A stretch of DNA of 64,000 bases from Massospora cicadina. Taxonomy: Eukaryota; Entomophthoromycota; Entomophthoromycetes; Entomophthorales; Entomophthoraceae. Below are positions 1-10,900 of this stretch, piece by piece. A model generated the notes under the pieces. It did not search any database. It was not told where the DNA came from and saw nothing but the letters and a program-made list of their open reading frames with translations. How positions within the stretch are numbered: the first letter of the stretch is position 1; every line of letters begins with the position of its first letter. Where the stretch lies: NCBI GenBank assembly GCA_022478985.1, contig JAKSZP010013311.1:90956-154955 (forward strand), given 5' to 3'. The translations under genes were made by a program, and so were the position numbers.

Positions 1-530
1 CTGGCCTCCACCCATCGAGTCAAAGATCAATGTCAATGATTATATTCTTGGATCGTTTGGTGCTAGTTGGCAGAGGTCCCACTACATCAATGGAAACAGT
101 GTTCCAGGAGAACCGGGGTTTAACAAGCTGGTATGTGGTCTTCTTGTGGAATGGCTTTTCCACCTGACACTGATGGCAACAACTAACCGTTTCCAATACA
201 TCATAATGCATGCTCTCCCTGTAGTAATGGGATCAAAAAACTCCAGCGTTTTCCACAATCCTCCATGTTCTACTGCCCAGTGAGCATCTGTAACAATCGT
301 GGTCTAGCCAAAGGTTTAGGGAAACTCAGCATTGAGTCTCCAATCCACTTATATAGTTCCACCTCACATAAAAAAGTATCCTCCCTGAGCCCATATAATA
401 CCTTGATCACCTGCGGCGGCTCATCCTGGTATTTGTTCGCCACCATCTTCTTGTACATTATGTCATCTAAATCTGCCATGATAGCAACCGTTGGCAGCTG
501 GGTAAGACAATCCGCATTTTTAAGTTTCAC
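1..530 (-). pseudogene. G1 integrase N-terminal part and RNase H-integrase linker
   Basis: On the minus strand, 530 to 211 encodes the linker that follows RNase H (KNADCLTQLPT is the usual ADxLSR-type end of the tether). Positions 211 to 20 then encode the end of the zinc-binding domain (CCHQCQVEKP) and the start of the catalytic core, with the first catalytic Asp in SIDVVGPLP. The second Asp and the Glu lie beyond the window. Integrase would insert the cDNA into the genome. The piece between the linker and the zinc domain is frameshifted. Confidence 0.8.
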
Positions 531-946
531 TCCCAGATGATGTATAATCTTGAAAATTGTACGCCTGGAGCTTCAGTGCCCAACGTGCGAGATGCCCTTC
601 CAGATCATGCAGATTCTTCATCCAGCGCAAGGAAGCGCGGTACATTACTACTTGTATCTTACCCCATGTAGATATACCCAAAACTGTTTGTAAGCGTAGA
701 TCACCTCTAAATAATCCCACTCGGTCACAGTTTAGTTTCATTCATGACAGTTCCAGATTTACTACAAAACGTGACATGATGCTCCACGCCATCATCATCC
801 TTCTGGGATAATACTGCCCCTACAGCGGAGAAGGATGCGTCAGTTTGTACTATGAACTGTTTGTCAAAGTTAAGATGTTGCAAAATGGGTGCACTTGCTA
901 ACACAGTTTGCAACACATTGAAAGGTTCTGGCATCATTATGTCCAA
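520..946 (-). pseudogene. G1 RNase H domain
   Basis: This is an RNase H of the RT-linked gypsy type. The segment 946-725 holds FIVQTDASFSAVGAVLSQ, the first catalytic Asp in its usual TDAS context. The segment 741-520 holds SLRWMKNLHDLEGHLARWA, matching the family block with SL-x-WL followed by GRLARWAL. The two parts are in different frames with a break near 735. The domain removes the RNA strand during cDNA synthesis. Confidence 0.85.
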
Positions 947-1860
947 TCAAAAGAAGCATTTTTCTTTAACAGCTCGAAAAGTGGGGCCCCAATGCAACTG
1001 AAATTGGGAATGAACCGTCAGTAGTACCTAACCATCCCCAGAAACACTTGAATATACCGCTTATAACCTGGGAGAGTCATCTTGCTTATCACTTCCACCT
1101 TGGCTGGCTGCGGTTTATTCCCATTTAAATCCATGACAAACCTGAGGTATTCTGATTGTTCTTAAAAAATGGCACTTCTAAGGCTTAATTTTTGATATTA
1201 GCAGTAGAGAGGTGATGGATTACTTATTCCTAGTGGGCAAGGTGCTTTGTTAACATCCATGAGAACATGTTGATAACATCGAGGTAAAAGAAGACTCAGG
1301 ACAGCTTCAATTCACCTAAAATCGTATCCATGGCATGCTGGAACGTAGCCTGGGCATTGCACAACCATTGTGGCTTGTGTTTCAGCTGGAATAACCCTCT
1401 CAAAGTGATGATAGCACATTTCTCCTGTTCCGCTGATGGCAAATCGATCTACCAGTACCCTGAGATTGTATCCATGGCAGAAAAGTAATTCGCCCCGCCC
1501 AATTGGTCCAATGCATCATCAATCCTTGGAAGAGGGTAAGAATCCTTTTTTGTTACATTATTGAGTTTGTGATAGTCAATAACCACTTGATTTGAGCCAT
1601 CTTTTTTCTTTACAATGAGCACCAGCAATACCCATAGACTGTTTGACAGCTCTAGCATCCATTGCATGATAAGTTTATCCACCTTATTGGAGACAACCTC
1701 TCCCACCACTTTTGATTTTCTAATAGGTCGCGATCAAATTGGAGGGTGATCCACCGTATATATCTGAAGTACCACCCCTTGAGCGCACCCCATATCATGA
1801 TTGTCATGTGTGAAAATATCTCAATACTTTTCAAATAACGTCATAGCCTTGTCTTGCTGT
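947..1860 (-). pseudogene. G1 reverse transcriptase domain
   Basis: Reading leftward from 1709, the frame carries LIVKKKDGSNQVVIDYHKLN, then TKKDSYPLPRIDDALD and ending near SGYW. These are the finger and palm blocks of Ty3/gypsy RT. The YxDD region, expected about 1265-1275, survives only as a degraded LDVIN. The MPQ/NAPATFQ block is discernible at 1330-1370 in another frame. Several stops and frameshifts make it non-functional. Confidence 0.85.
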
Positions 1861-1942
1861 TCCGCCAAAAATCCAGTAAGTGCTTCCCGTGGAACCACTG
1901 TCAATAGCTGAATGATGAGCTTGTCATTAGTTCAAGATCCTT

Positions 1943-2377
1943 TCATAAGCTGAAATCATGAATACGGCAAACTTCCTCTATAGGAGCTAAGTGTAGATAA
2001 GCCACCATTTGGTGCCACTGGATCTTTATTGTCTCCTTATGTAAGTTTTCTAGCAGCACCTTCACCTCCCCATTCCCAGGGAGCAGTAGCCCTAGAGCCA
2101 CATGTGGTTCAAGCTGTGAGTGCTGGCGAGGCGCCATAATTTCCCCATAAAGCCCTTTAGGGACATAAAAATCAAGTTCAGTACCTACTATGCACTGGTG
2201 TCCAGATGGTAGGCTCAAAGCGCTCACTGCCCAAAGCGGAATCCCTTTGTACTCATAAATCTGGTTGTAAAGGGCCCTGGTTTGCCACTTCATTTGTTGA
2301 TAACAAACAGAAATCACTCTGTCGCTATACGCTAGATTAAATTTGACTAGAGCAGAATGTATCCAGTAGGATTCCAC
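1943..2377 (-). pseudogene. G1 dUTPase-like domain between protease and RT
   Basis: This is the longest open frame in G1 (144 codons). It shows a dUTPase-type order: LPSGHQCIVGTELDF (beta strand before motif 2), GLYGEIMAPRQHSQLEP (motif 2, normally G-x-YGRI-x-PRS-x-LA), then GEVKVLLEN (motif 3, normally D-YRGEVKVLLFN) and IQWHQMVAYL in place of motif 4 (GDRIAQLI). The motif-3 uracil-pocket Asp/Tyr pair is not preserved, so activity is doubtful. Known retroviral dUTPases prevent uracil incorporation into cDNA. The identification rests on motif order and on parallel remnants in five other elements here; it needs a profile search. Confidence 0.62.
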
Positions 2378-2509
2378 AAGAGGTAAAATAAATGGTGTTC
2401 TGTTGCCCTGAAATATTAAGAGTTTACTCCGCCATATTTATCACAACTCCAAATTTCCTCATAAATGCTGCGTTGATTAACATGTCATAGTTGTTATTTG
2501 GCAGAACCA

Positions 2510-2705
2510 CTGCTGGAGCGGAAGCTCAGACTAACTCAAATCGTAAAGGCAATGTGCTATATGCTCTTTCAGACACAGTGCTATGCGTTCTTGCAGTCCC
2601 ATATACTACTCAATGGTCCACATCTGGTTTCAACAGAAGCTTAGCCACCAATCTGGTAGAGACTATGTTCACAGGGGCTTAAATGTCTATGATAGTGTGA
2701 GTTTT
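2510..2705 (-). pseudogene. G1 aspartic protease
   Basis: In minus-strand frame around 2690-2660 the sequence reads IIDI, a stop, APVNIVSTRLVAKLLL. This corresponds to the retropepsin active-site block (D-T/S-G-AP-x-N-x-VS) with the Gly codon mutated to a stop. It is followed by a conserved tail ending AYSTLPLRFE, which recurs in the protease of the other gypsy elements here. The family enzyme is a homodimeric aspartic protease that cuts the polyprotein. Confidence 0.75.
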
Positions 2706-3142
2706 TGTGTTTTGAACAAAAATGGTGCAGTAAGTGCATTCCAAGTAAGAAGAACCATCAGTGTTTATTACATGCACGTTCAAGGGCTTTGTACTACTCA
2801 AAAAGGAGGAAATGCCCTTGCTGACCTAAGGATACTCGCTAGCAATTTTATCCACCAGAATGGCTACTCTAACCCCTACTAAAGAGGCAACGTCCGTCAA
2901 GGGATCCGCGTTTCTGGTGCCATTCTGTTCCAGAATCTGCCACGCATATGGCTTCTGTGCATCCTGGCGGAACTCAGGGCTTGGGGGAGATTTTTTACTC
3001 TTGGAAATAAAAGCAGGGGTATATGACGGAATCTGTTGGTTTAACAAATCATCCACTTGAGTTCTAAATCCTACCTGAAGAGATTCTTAGAAATTGTTAG
3101 GGACAAGTGAATTGGACTTAGCAGAGGTAGAGCGTCCCATCT

Positions 3143-5600
3143 CTACTCTTCTCGAGATTTTCCCTGCTCAATTTTCTTATTTGGCATTTCATAACCTTTT
3201 GGTTTGCTAGGGCAATTGCCCACATAATGCCCTCTTCGTCTGCACTGGAAGCAAGTATTCATAAAAGGTTCATTTATATAGCTTGCGACGGAAGTACCAG
3301 TTTGAATTTTGATTGTATGGTTCCAGGGCCGTGGAAAAACCAGCGGAGCACGCATAGGCTGAAAAGGGTCCGCTGATTTATATGATGGACGAATATGGTC
3401 CATCAGTTGATAGCTCTGTCGCTGCAGCCCATATCCTGAAGAGTTTGATGCAGAGATAGCAGAAGTTTTTGGGCTACATTAGGGGTGCATTTCGTGGTGG
3501 ATAGTCATCATAAGGTGTTCATGATTTAAACAAGTCCTGAATTTCTGTCCAAAATGTGAGACATAGCATTATGTAGTTCCCAATATGGCTTGACGGCCAC
3601 CGTCATCACTATACCAACATCCTCAATGGATAAAATGTTAGCACCAAGTAGTACATGTGCTTCTGCCACGAACGTTCAGTGAATTCTAACAGGGTCTCAT
3701 TTTGGTGAAACTGTATAGTCAGGAAGTCAGCCTTCCATTGTACCATCTTGGTTGCACCCTTGAACAGCTGGAGACCAATTGCCATAACTTCTTTTTATGA
3801 TACTGAGCTATTTGGGAGGTAGCAGGTAACTTAATCAGTGATATCCACATCTAGAGCGGACAGCAACAGTATCGCTTTCTGGTGATCAGAAGCCCCATTC
3901 CACAGCAAATTCAAATCACTTAAAGTAACCGTGTAGATTCTCATCATGACTGAAAGGAGGAAAAAATTATAATTTAAACAGCATAGCCTTGCTCCAGGCT
4001 CCTGCGCAAGGAGCAGGCGAACTGGTTCTGTGAGACTAAGTAAACCACCCCCTTGTGAACTATTATACAGCCTGCTGGATGGACTCAAATCTGTCAAAAT
4101 GGACTTGGAAGATGTAGTGTCATGTGGGGGTCCATCACAACGCCCAAGGGATATTTGTTAGCTGATCCATAGCATTCTTCCCCCAACTCACTACTAAGTG
4201 CACCACTCCCCTCAGCTCTTGCGTGCTTCGCAAAATGTTCATTAATTAGCTGCTCCGTTTTAACTGAATATCATCTACACCGTCCATCCTGGAATTCCTG
4301 TTACAAAGTCTCATACTGATGTTGCAACCCCCGACAGAAATCCCACTCAATGTACAGTTTCTGCTCCACTTCATGTAGTTGCATGAGGACATCTCTGATT
4401 ATGTTCTGAATTTGTTCATGCTGCCAGCTAGCATTACCCGCTTGTTGATTAGCATCATTTAATTGGTTAAGGAGGGTGGCTTGTTCCCATACCAATTACT
4501 CGTTGGCCTGTCAAAGGGTATCAAGCCATGCTTGCATGTCCGCATACTCTCTTGTCTCACTGATTGGAAGAGGGAAAGCTCGACGGTGCTCATCCTGGCT
4601 AACAACTTCCAGTTGTGTAACCTGACGGATTAGCTGGAGATATTTGGGGGACGTCAACCAAAGGATAAGCGCAATATCTGCCATTCTCTGAATACTCCAT
4701 TTGATACAAAGTTGGGTAATTCAGCTGATATGGAACTGACTTGATCCGCCACTTGCCATTCCATCAGTGTTATTTTTTCTTTAAGCTAAGCAATCACAGC
4801 TTTGAGTGCTTCTGCCCATTCAACAAAATCCATTATAAAGCACTCAGTTTATTTCCCAAAGTTCTTACATCCTGAATCCATTCTGCCAATAGGCCATTCC
4901 ATTACAACAGTTCTCCTATTACTTAGGGTAACTATAAGTTAACTATGGTACCAAAATGTTCAATCAACGGCGGACGTCCCCAACACAATGGTCCATCTAT
5001 ACCAGCGCCCCTGTACCTCCAAAAAAGAGTGATCAAGGTGATTGAGCAGGAGGCAAGTATCATTTAGCTGTGTTTGAGCAAACTGCATTACATCTCCAAT
5101 CTCTATATTATGTGGTGAGCCAGCACACGCAGTAGCTGGCAAAAAGAACATTGCATATAAGCGACTAGATACTCCTCGATTCCATGGGCGCCAAGGCGGC
5201 AAGCCAACCCTGTTGTAATCACGTCCAGATAGGACATGTACATGGCGTAGCAATTTTCTTGGTCTCATTGGTTATAAAATATCCTCAAGGCATACTCCCC
5301 CGCCTCATCTTCATATAGCCAATACCCGCACAACAGCCACTCCATAATATCCTGAAGCTGCTGAGGGGTCACATTTGTGGAGTGTCCTTGTTGGTTGGCT
5401 GTCAGCTCAGGGCAGTTTTATAATTGCAGATTGATCATAACTTCATCATCACCCAGTTCGGTTACAGTAAATATACCAGTTCGTTGTTAAATGCCTCCTA
5501 TGCTTCTTCAGCATAATGCGCGCAGAATTTGATCAGATTTTGTCATAACAAATAAAGGCTTGTCATAATATCCTAGTGTTGAAGAACTACAGTTGACAAG
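3143..5600 (-). pseudogene. G1 gag with zinc knuckle and coiled-coil part
   Basis: The gag region lies between the primer site and the protease. Minus 3260-3220 encodes CFQCRRRGHYVGNC, a perfect CX2CX4HX4C zinc knuckle of a nucleocapsid. Further upstream, 4495-4301 encodes a Gln/Leu-rich stretch (QLNDANQQAGNASWQHEQ) predicted to be helical or coiled coil. Positions 4960-5400 hold an N-terminal part resembling the same region of G4 gag. Many stops are present. Gag would form the virus-like particle and package the RNA. Confidence 0.7.
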
Positions 5601-5603
5601 TGG

Positions 5604-5622
5604 CCACCTGTAGTGAGCAACA
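5604..5622 (-). promoter_or_regulatory. G1 primer-binding site
   Basis: One base inside the LTR, the minus strand reads TGTTGCTCACTACAGG. It matches the primer site of G8 (TGGTGCTCACTACACGG) with one substitution in the first eight bases. The site would anneal to the 3' end of a tRNA ending GAGCACCA. It fixes the inner LTR boundary at 5624. Confidence 0.6.
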
Positions 5623-5623
5623 T

Positions 5624-6100
5624 TGTTGATTCTCAGCGTAAAGGCTTGATTCCGCCAAGTCAATTTGTACAGGGTATTAGCCACTGAGCAATCAAATTTG
5701 ATGATATAAAGATTGCCAACTTTAATAAAACTTGATAAACATATATGGAGAGATCGCCCCTTATTTTGACCTTTAAAATCTTATATTAATCGCAGACTTA
5801 TCTGCAATCACCTAATCACCAGGAAAGACCTCCTCTTCAATCCTCCATATGACTCTTTGTATCTTGTTTCCACAAGATGGATGCATCCTCAGCTTTGTAG
5901 TCTTCTATTCGTCTTCCCTTTTCTAGAAGCTCTCATTTATATCAAATCTCGGCGTAATTCCCCTTGAATTGTCAAATGGTCAACATTTCGATCAATTATT
6001 ATCCATATATCTTTTCCATCAATCTTGAGACTTATCTCAATTCCCCCTCTGATCCGCTGGTATGGGTAGCATATCATCCAGTCATATCAAATTCCTGACA
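5624..6100 (-). repeat. G1 5' LTR (477 bp)
   Basis: On the plus strand it begins TGTTGATTC and ends ATTCCTGACA; on the element strand it therefore runs TGTCAG...CAACA, the same terminal pattern as the LTRs at 8036, 23297, 28490 and 49566. It lies next to the primer site on one side and to RT coding sequence of another element on the other. No second copy is in the window for comparison, so the ends are inferred. Confidence 0.55.
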
Positions 6101-8035
6101 TGCTCTTTCTTCCACCCAAAACTGGAGTATCTGGGACACAAAGTTTTAAATGATCGCATCTAGCCTATACTGGACAGAGTTGGCGCCATAGAAAGATTGT
6201 CACGCCCCCAAAGCTTAAGGGATATCCAAGTGTTCCTATCATGGTGTGTTATTATCATAAGTTTATCATCCAGTTTGACAACATAACTGAGCCATTATTC
6301 TACCCCCTACAGAAGAATGTACCGTTTGAGTGGCGACTTAACAAGAACAGGCTTTTAATGCCCTTAGAGCTTCTCTATGTACAAACCAACTCTAGTCCAC
6401 CCACGTTTTGATCAATACTTATGATTGTTTATGGATGCAAGCGATGTCACCATTGGGGCTATCCTAGCCCAGCATGACGAAAATCAGGTCAACCATCACA
6501 TGGCCTATTTTAGTAAGACAATGAGTAAAGCCAAACGGAATTTACAGCATTACTGAGAGAAAATGCCTGGACGTCTTGCTAGCCACAAAAGAATTTCATC
6601 CTTATCTCTATGGTACCCAATTTACTATTGCCACTGAACATTATTTTGCTCCAGTGGCTCCAGATAATGAAAGACCCAGATGTCCGCTTAGCCAGATGGG
6701 CCTAATGACTGCAGAGTATGATTTTACCGTTTTCTATCACATGGGTGCAATTCACCAAAACGCTGACAGATCTCCAGGATGCTGGTGCTATCAGCTTTGA
6801 TCCACAAGTAAGGACCAAACGTATGATCTGATTGGTTGACCTAAGTGGTGTGAGTTGGAAATTTTCTATGGCCTAAGATGAGCACAAAGGGTGACCCAAG
6901 ACTCTAAAATTAAGGCTGTGCTTCTCTACAAGAGGATTGTTAAGAGATGGCTCCCTAATGACCACCTCTCTTTATGAACCAATATCATTCTAGAGGGCCA
7001 TACTACTGTGGGACAAGGAGCAGTTAAGAAGACTTATAAATGGCTAAAGTCACAATGTTAGTGTGACCAAATGGTGGAGACCATCCAAGAGGTCTTGAAG
7101 GCATGTATGACTTGCCAATTCCCAAGTCTGAGACAATCCTCAATTTTCAACACTTGGTCATTACCCTGATGGGACCCTTCAGCGTCATTAGCATTAATGT
7201 TGTACGTCCTCTTCTCACATGATTTCATGGCCATAAGTATTTTCTCCTAACCATGGACCATCTAACCACGTGGGTCAAAGCGATTTTGGTCCCAGCTCAC
7301 ATCGCCAAAGCCACTGCTCTCTTTCTTGTTTTATCCATTTTTACACAGCATGGGTGCCCCCATACCTTACTTTTGGACAACTTGTTAAACTTCATCTCAC
7401 AGGTAGTACAAAAAAATTACCCTACTATTTGGCACTAACCAGAGTTTTGCAGTCACTTCCACTCATCAACTGTTGGGGCAGTAGAACGTGTTAACCTACT
7501 TTTATCTCCTTTTTCATAGTATGACCGCCTCAGATCATATTTTCTGGAACCACTACTAACCAGCACTTTTCTTGCCTATAGGATAATCTATCAACAATTC
7601 ATCAAAATGTCCCCATTTGAAGCACATTATGAACGTGCACCCTGGCTACCAATTAGCGTTCATTCATTTTTTAAGACCTCCACACATGAGAACCCTAAAT
7701 TAACTATGAGGGCCTTAGCCAATGAGTTCCCTGCTTCAAGCCCTAGCCACACAAGTCATTGTCACCACTAAAGGAAGAGAGACATCCCAATTTTATTTTT
7801 GCTGACACTCCTTACCAACTTTCAATCAGGTGACCTTGTTCTCTTCTATCAGTTTTAAACTGTAGGCCAACAGAATAAGTTTGACGTTCTTAAGTCTGGA
7901 CCTTATAAGGCTATTTATTAAGTGAAATTAAGACTGCTTCATTGCCAATGTTAACCAGGGGACCGTGGTTAATAGGGTGCATGTCCGGTTCCTTTGGCCC
8001 TATACCCCCCTCCAACAGGATCTTGAGGTGGGCAT
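6101..8035 (+). pseudogene. Plus-strand gypsy G0: RT 3' part, RNase H, integrase
   Basis: The fragment begins inside an RT: LEYLGHKVLNDRI at about 6123-6160, then the thumb. RNase H follows with LFMDASDVTIGAILAQHDEN at about 6430-6490 and LLATKEFHPYLYGTQFTI downstream. Integrase spans about 6870-7860: CMTCQF of the zinc domain, MDHLTTWVKAILVPAH of the core, and LLLDNLLNF in place of the second Asp block (usually DNG-x-x-F). The C-terminal end reads VVNRVHVRFLWPYTPLQQDL, as in other gypsy pol tails. Several frameshifts are present. The N-terminal half lies left of the G1 insertion, outside the window. Confidence 0.82.
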
Positions 8036-8264
8036 TGTCAGAATTTGAGAAAAAATTTGAATCAAAATTCTTACATTAAAGGTGATCCATGGTGAATTGA
8101 CTCATGAACTCATTTGAATTGAGCCATATCTCGTTGGCACAGAACCCAAATTCAATCTGGAATCTTCACGCATTTGAGAATCAATAAAGGCGCCAGCAGG
8201 AGTCTCCCCACTTACTGAATCACAAGAGCCGTGGTCTTCATCACTCTGGTCATGGGAACAACAA
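8036..8264 (+). repeat. G0 3' LTR (about 229 bp)
   Basis: It begins TGTCAGAATTTGAG directly after the purine-rich CTTGAGGTGGGCAT, a plausible polypurine tract placed right after the pol stop, and ends near GGGAACAACA. An AATAAA signal lies at about 8184. Termini match the TGTCAG...CAACA pattern of the other gypsy LTRs. Length is short for the family, so a truncated copy or a misplaced right end is possible. Confidence 0.5.
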
Positions 8265-10900
8265 ATTACAATGAGTTGCCACCCAGGCGGTAATACAAAA
8301 GGCTATAAAAGATCCTGATCAGAATGGGCCACAAAGATCCTTGAGGCACTGTGTCACTACGCATCTTATAAATATCAACACATTTGTTTCTAATAAAGTA
8401 GTCTAGATTCAGTTTATCCTTACATTTTTCGACCTCTTTGCAAATTTTTAGCTTTGAGCCCACTTTTGAACCTATGCGGCATTTTAGAGAACTTTAACGC
8501 CGGAAGAACGCACTAAAGTAAAGATTGAGGGCCTATATGGTTAGTTCTGGGTCTTTTTTAATTATGCCGCACTGCTGTGTTGTTGGTGAAGGCTATGGTG
8601 TAGGTGGGAGCAATCAGGGAACTTGAAGACTCACAAGTCTTTCTTGGAGTAGAGCCTGTAGAAGATCCAGGGCTATGGTGAACAGGATTGGTTTCACCAA
8701 ATTTACTTCAAGGAGACCTTGTTTTACCATAGCTTCCACAAAAAAGCCAATTGGGGCCAGAACTTTGGTGTGAAACCAATAGTAGAATGCCGATATCCAA
8801 ATCCTAGCTTTAATGGGATGTGGAGGAAGATTAAAATGTATCAAGATACTTCAAATTCATGCAGGCATATCATTTTACATACTAAAAAGCGCTATGAGAC
8901 CGTTAGTTTATGATAAGTTAGCTGACAGAGCCGTGAGAAGTTCATTTAACTGTTTCATATCAATTTCCATGGGATGAAGCCATGGCAGTGAGGTTGCAGC
9001 AGGGCTTAACCCACTTAATTATGCAATTTTCCAAGAGCTTAGTGAAGCTTTTTGTGGTCTGTATTTAATATTGATATTGGTCGTCAAATTTGAGAGCTCC
9101 TCTTAGCTCGCTCTCTTATGGATAAGGGTCTTAATTGATCATCTTGAGTTAGGATATAACCATTTTGCAAAGAGTGTTAAGAAAATGGGGTAGAAGGTCT
9201 TTAAAACTATTATGGGATCAATTGAGTACACTTAGACGGGATTTCTTCTGGGCCTGAGTCCTTTAGATAATATGCATGCAGATGAATTTCTATTATTTAT
9301 ATTTGTGTGACTTGTGCTAAAAGTTCTTCATCTATTGAGGGAAATTGTTGGCTCTGAATTTCATCAAATAAACTCATGAGTTTTCATCAGGTTTGCCCAG
9401 GAAGCATAAACGAGGGTTAAATAGTAACAATGTATCTCAATAATGATTTCCACCTTGTTTGTGGTCATGGTGTTTCCACAAATAGGATGTAATTTCTTGA
9501 GCCTTTAAACAGGCTTTCTGTTTTGGTAAATAAAGTGGGGTAGGGCGCTCCCACTGGGTTAGTAATATGACGATGTGAGGTTTACTGCCCATTTTTTGGC
9601 TAGTCTGTTTGTTGCGGCATGTCTCTGGAGAGCATCCCATGCTTCCAACCATTAAAGAAAGTGATGGTTGGAAGAATCTTTCGAGATTTCTGATTTTGGC
9701 TTTGACCCAACTGACTTGGAATGGCCATGGTCATCTAAGGCTATCAACCAGTTAATTGTACAATTAAGATCCAGGAATTTGCTCTCACTCATTTTTTGGG
9801 TATGTGCAAATGGACAAGGTTGTAATCATGGGCTCACAGATGATTTTGTTTTCCTCTCATAAATGATTTGTTAAATATTAATGGGACGATCCTAAGCCAA
9901 ATACGTCATGATGGTCTGTAGTTGGTCATAAGGACTACATTATAAGACCTATGTTTGCAAATAATGTTACTGAGAGTTGAGAGAGTGGAGACTTTCTCAA
10001 CTAGCTTGGGACTAATTAGATTATATTAATTCATGATTCTGACCTAAACTTCAGCTCTTCATACTGGTTTTGGATCTGAATCCAAGACTGTACACTGAGG
10101 ATGGTAATGCATTAAAAGATCTTCTGATATGTAAGAATTACAGAAATTGGGTGGTGAATAATGATCCTTTCTGATGGTGGGAAGGTGTTCCATATGTGAC
10201 ACAACGTTTTTTAGTCTCTCATCTGCGTTGTATTATGCGGAAGTTGGAGAAGGGTTAGTTTTAACAGTAAAAAAATCCTGTTCCTGGACTGCAAAGTGCA
10301 GGTTATACTCGCGGTGAGAAGTGTAATTTGCGGTTAAAATCGGCAAAGTTAGGCATTTGTCAAGTTGTTCAATAAAGAGGGTTTCGCCTGGGGATTTAGT
10401 ATAATGATGACTGCATAGTTTGTTTAGATAAAAAAGTATCCTCGACAGTTTGTTAGTTGATGCTTTTACATCAGAGGTGGGGACGTGGGGTTCTAAACAG
10501 CATTGATATTCATGCAAGTTGACTTAAAATTGCTGAGGAGGAAGGCTCTCCGCTTGTGATCCCACAGCCCATTGAAATTAATGGACTGCAAGAGTAGGGT
10601 CACCCTGTGGGTCCTCATAGTTGGCCCCCTCCATACACCAAGGGTTGCTGACGCCTAAACCTGCATCCTTTTGGCGGCTTGTTTCAAGCTTTTAAGCTTG
10701 ATTTTTAAAATAAATCCAAGCTGAGCACCAAGGGGATAGTTCTGGCTATAGGAGTTTGTGGAGCCGGTGAGTAAGCCCAGTTTGCCACATTAACTTTTTG
10801 AGAAAGTCACATCAAGTATCACACATACTCCTCCATCTAGGTTTGATTTGAGCTTTTTAAGTCCAAATCCACTTCCTAAAGTACTTATACAGAGATCTTT
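8265..10900 (-). pseudogene. LINE-b ORF2: endonuclease and reverse transcriptase remnants
   Basis: Minus-strand LINE RT: near 9020-9060 a degraded NTDHKKL (usually NTD-x-KI) and FIPWKLI (usually FIPGR-x-I), then at 8720-8650 VKPILFTIALDLLQALL, corresponding to the GDPLSPLLF-type block. Near 8565-8600 the catalytic FADD is IAFTNNTAV, both Asp changed to Asn. Positions 9437-10517 carry weak frames in the expected place of the endonuclease and linker. The 3' end is missing because gypsy G0 begins at 8264/8265. Confidence 0.62.

Larger units (their letters stand above)
1..6100 (-). mobile_element. Ty3/gypsy element G1, 5' LTR and most of internal region
   Basis: This decayed LTR retrotransposon reads right to left: 5' LTR (5624-6100), primer-binding site, gag, protease, dUTPase-like domain, RT, RNase H, integrase. 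The 3' end lies off the left edge. Every coding domain is broken by stops or frameshifts, so it cannot be autonomous. Sequence right of the LTR resumes a plus-strand gypsy RT at a position matching the KC-x-F-HP-K-x-EYLGH block, so G1 appears inserted into another gypsy (G0). The target duplication cannot be checked because the left end is missing. Domain identities rest on several family motifs; the exact LTR ends are inferred from TG...CA and the adjacent primer site. Confidence 0.82.

Noticed and set aside
4940..4957. TGGTACCATAGTT on the minus strand followed by a TGTT start, first read as the G1 primer site and LTR boundary
   Set aside because: Sequence to the right (4960-5400) still looks like gag N-terminus, as in G4. 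A better primer site matching the other elements lies at 5604-5622.
5186..5205. GGCAAGCCAACC, resembling the complement of the LINE/SINE tail
   Set aside because: It matches over 12 nt only, with no A-rich tail or flanking duplication, and lies in G1 gag.
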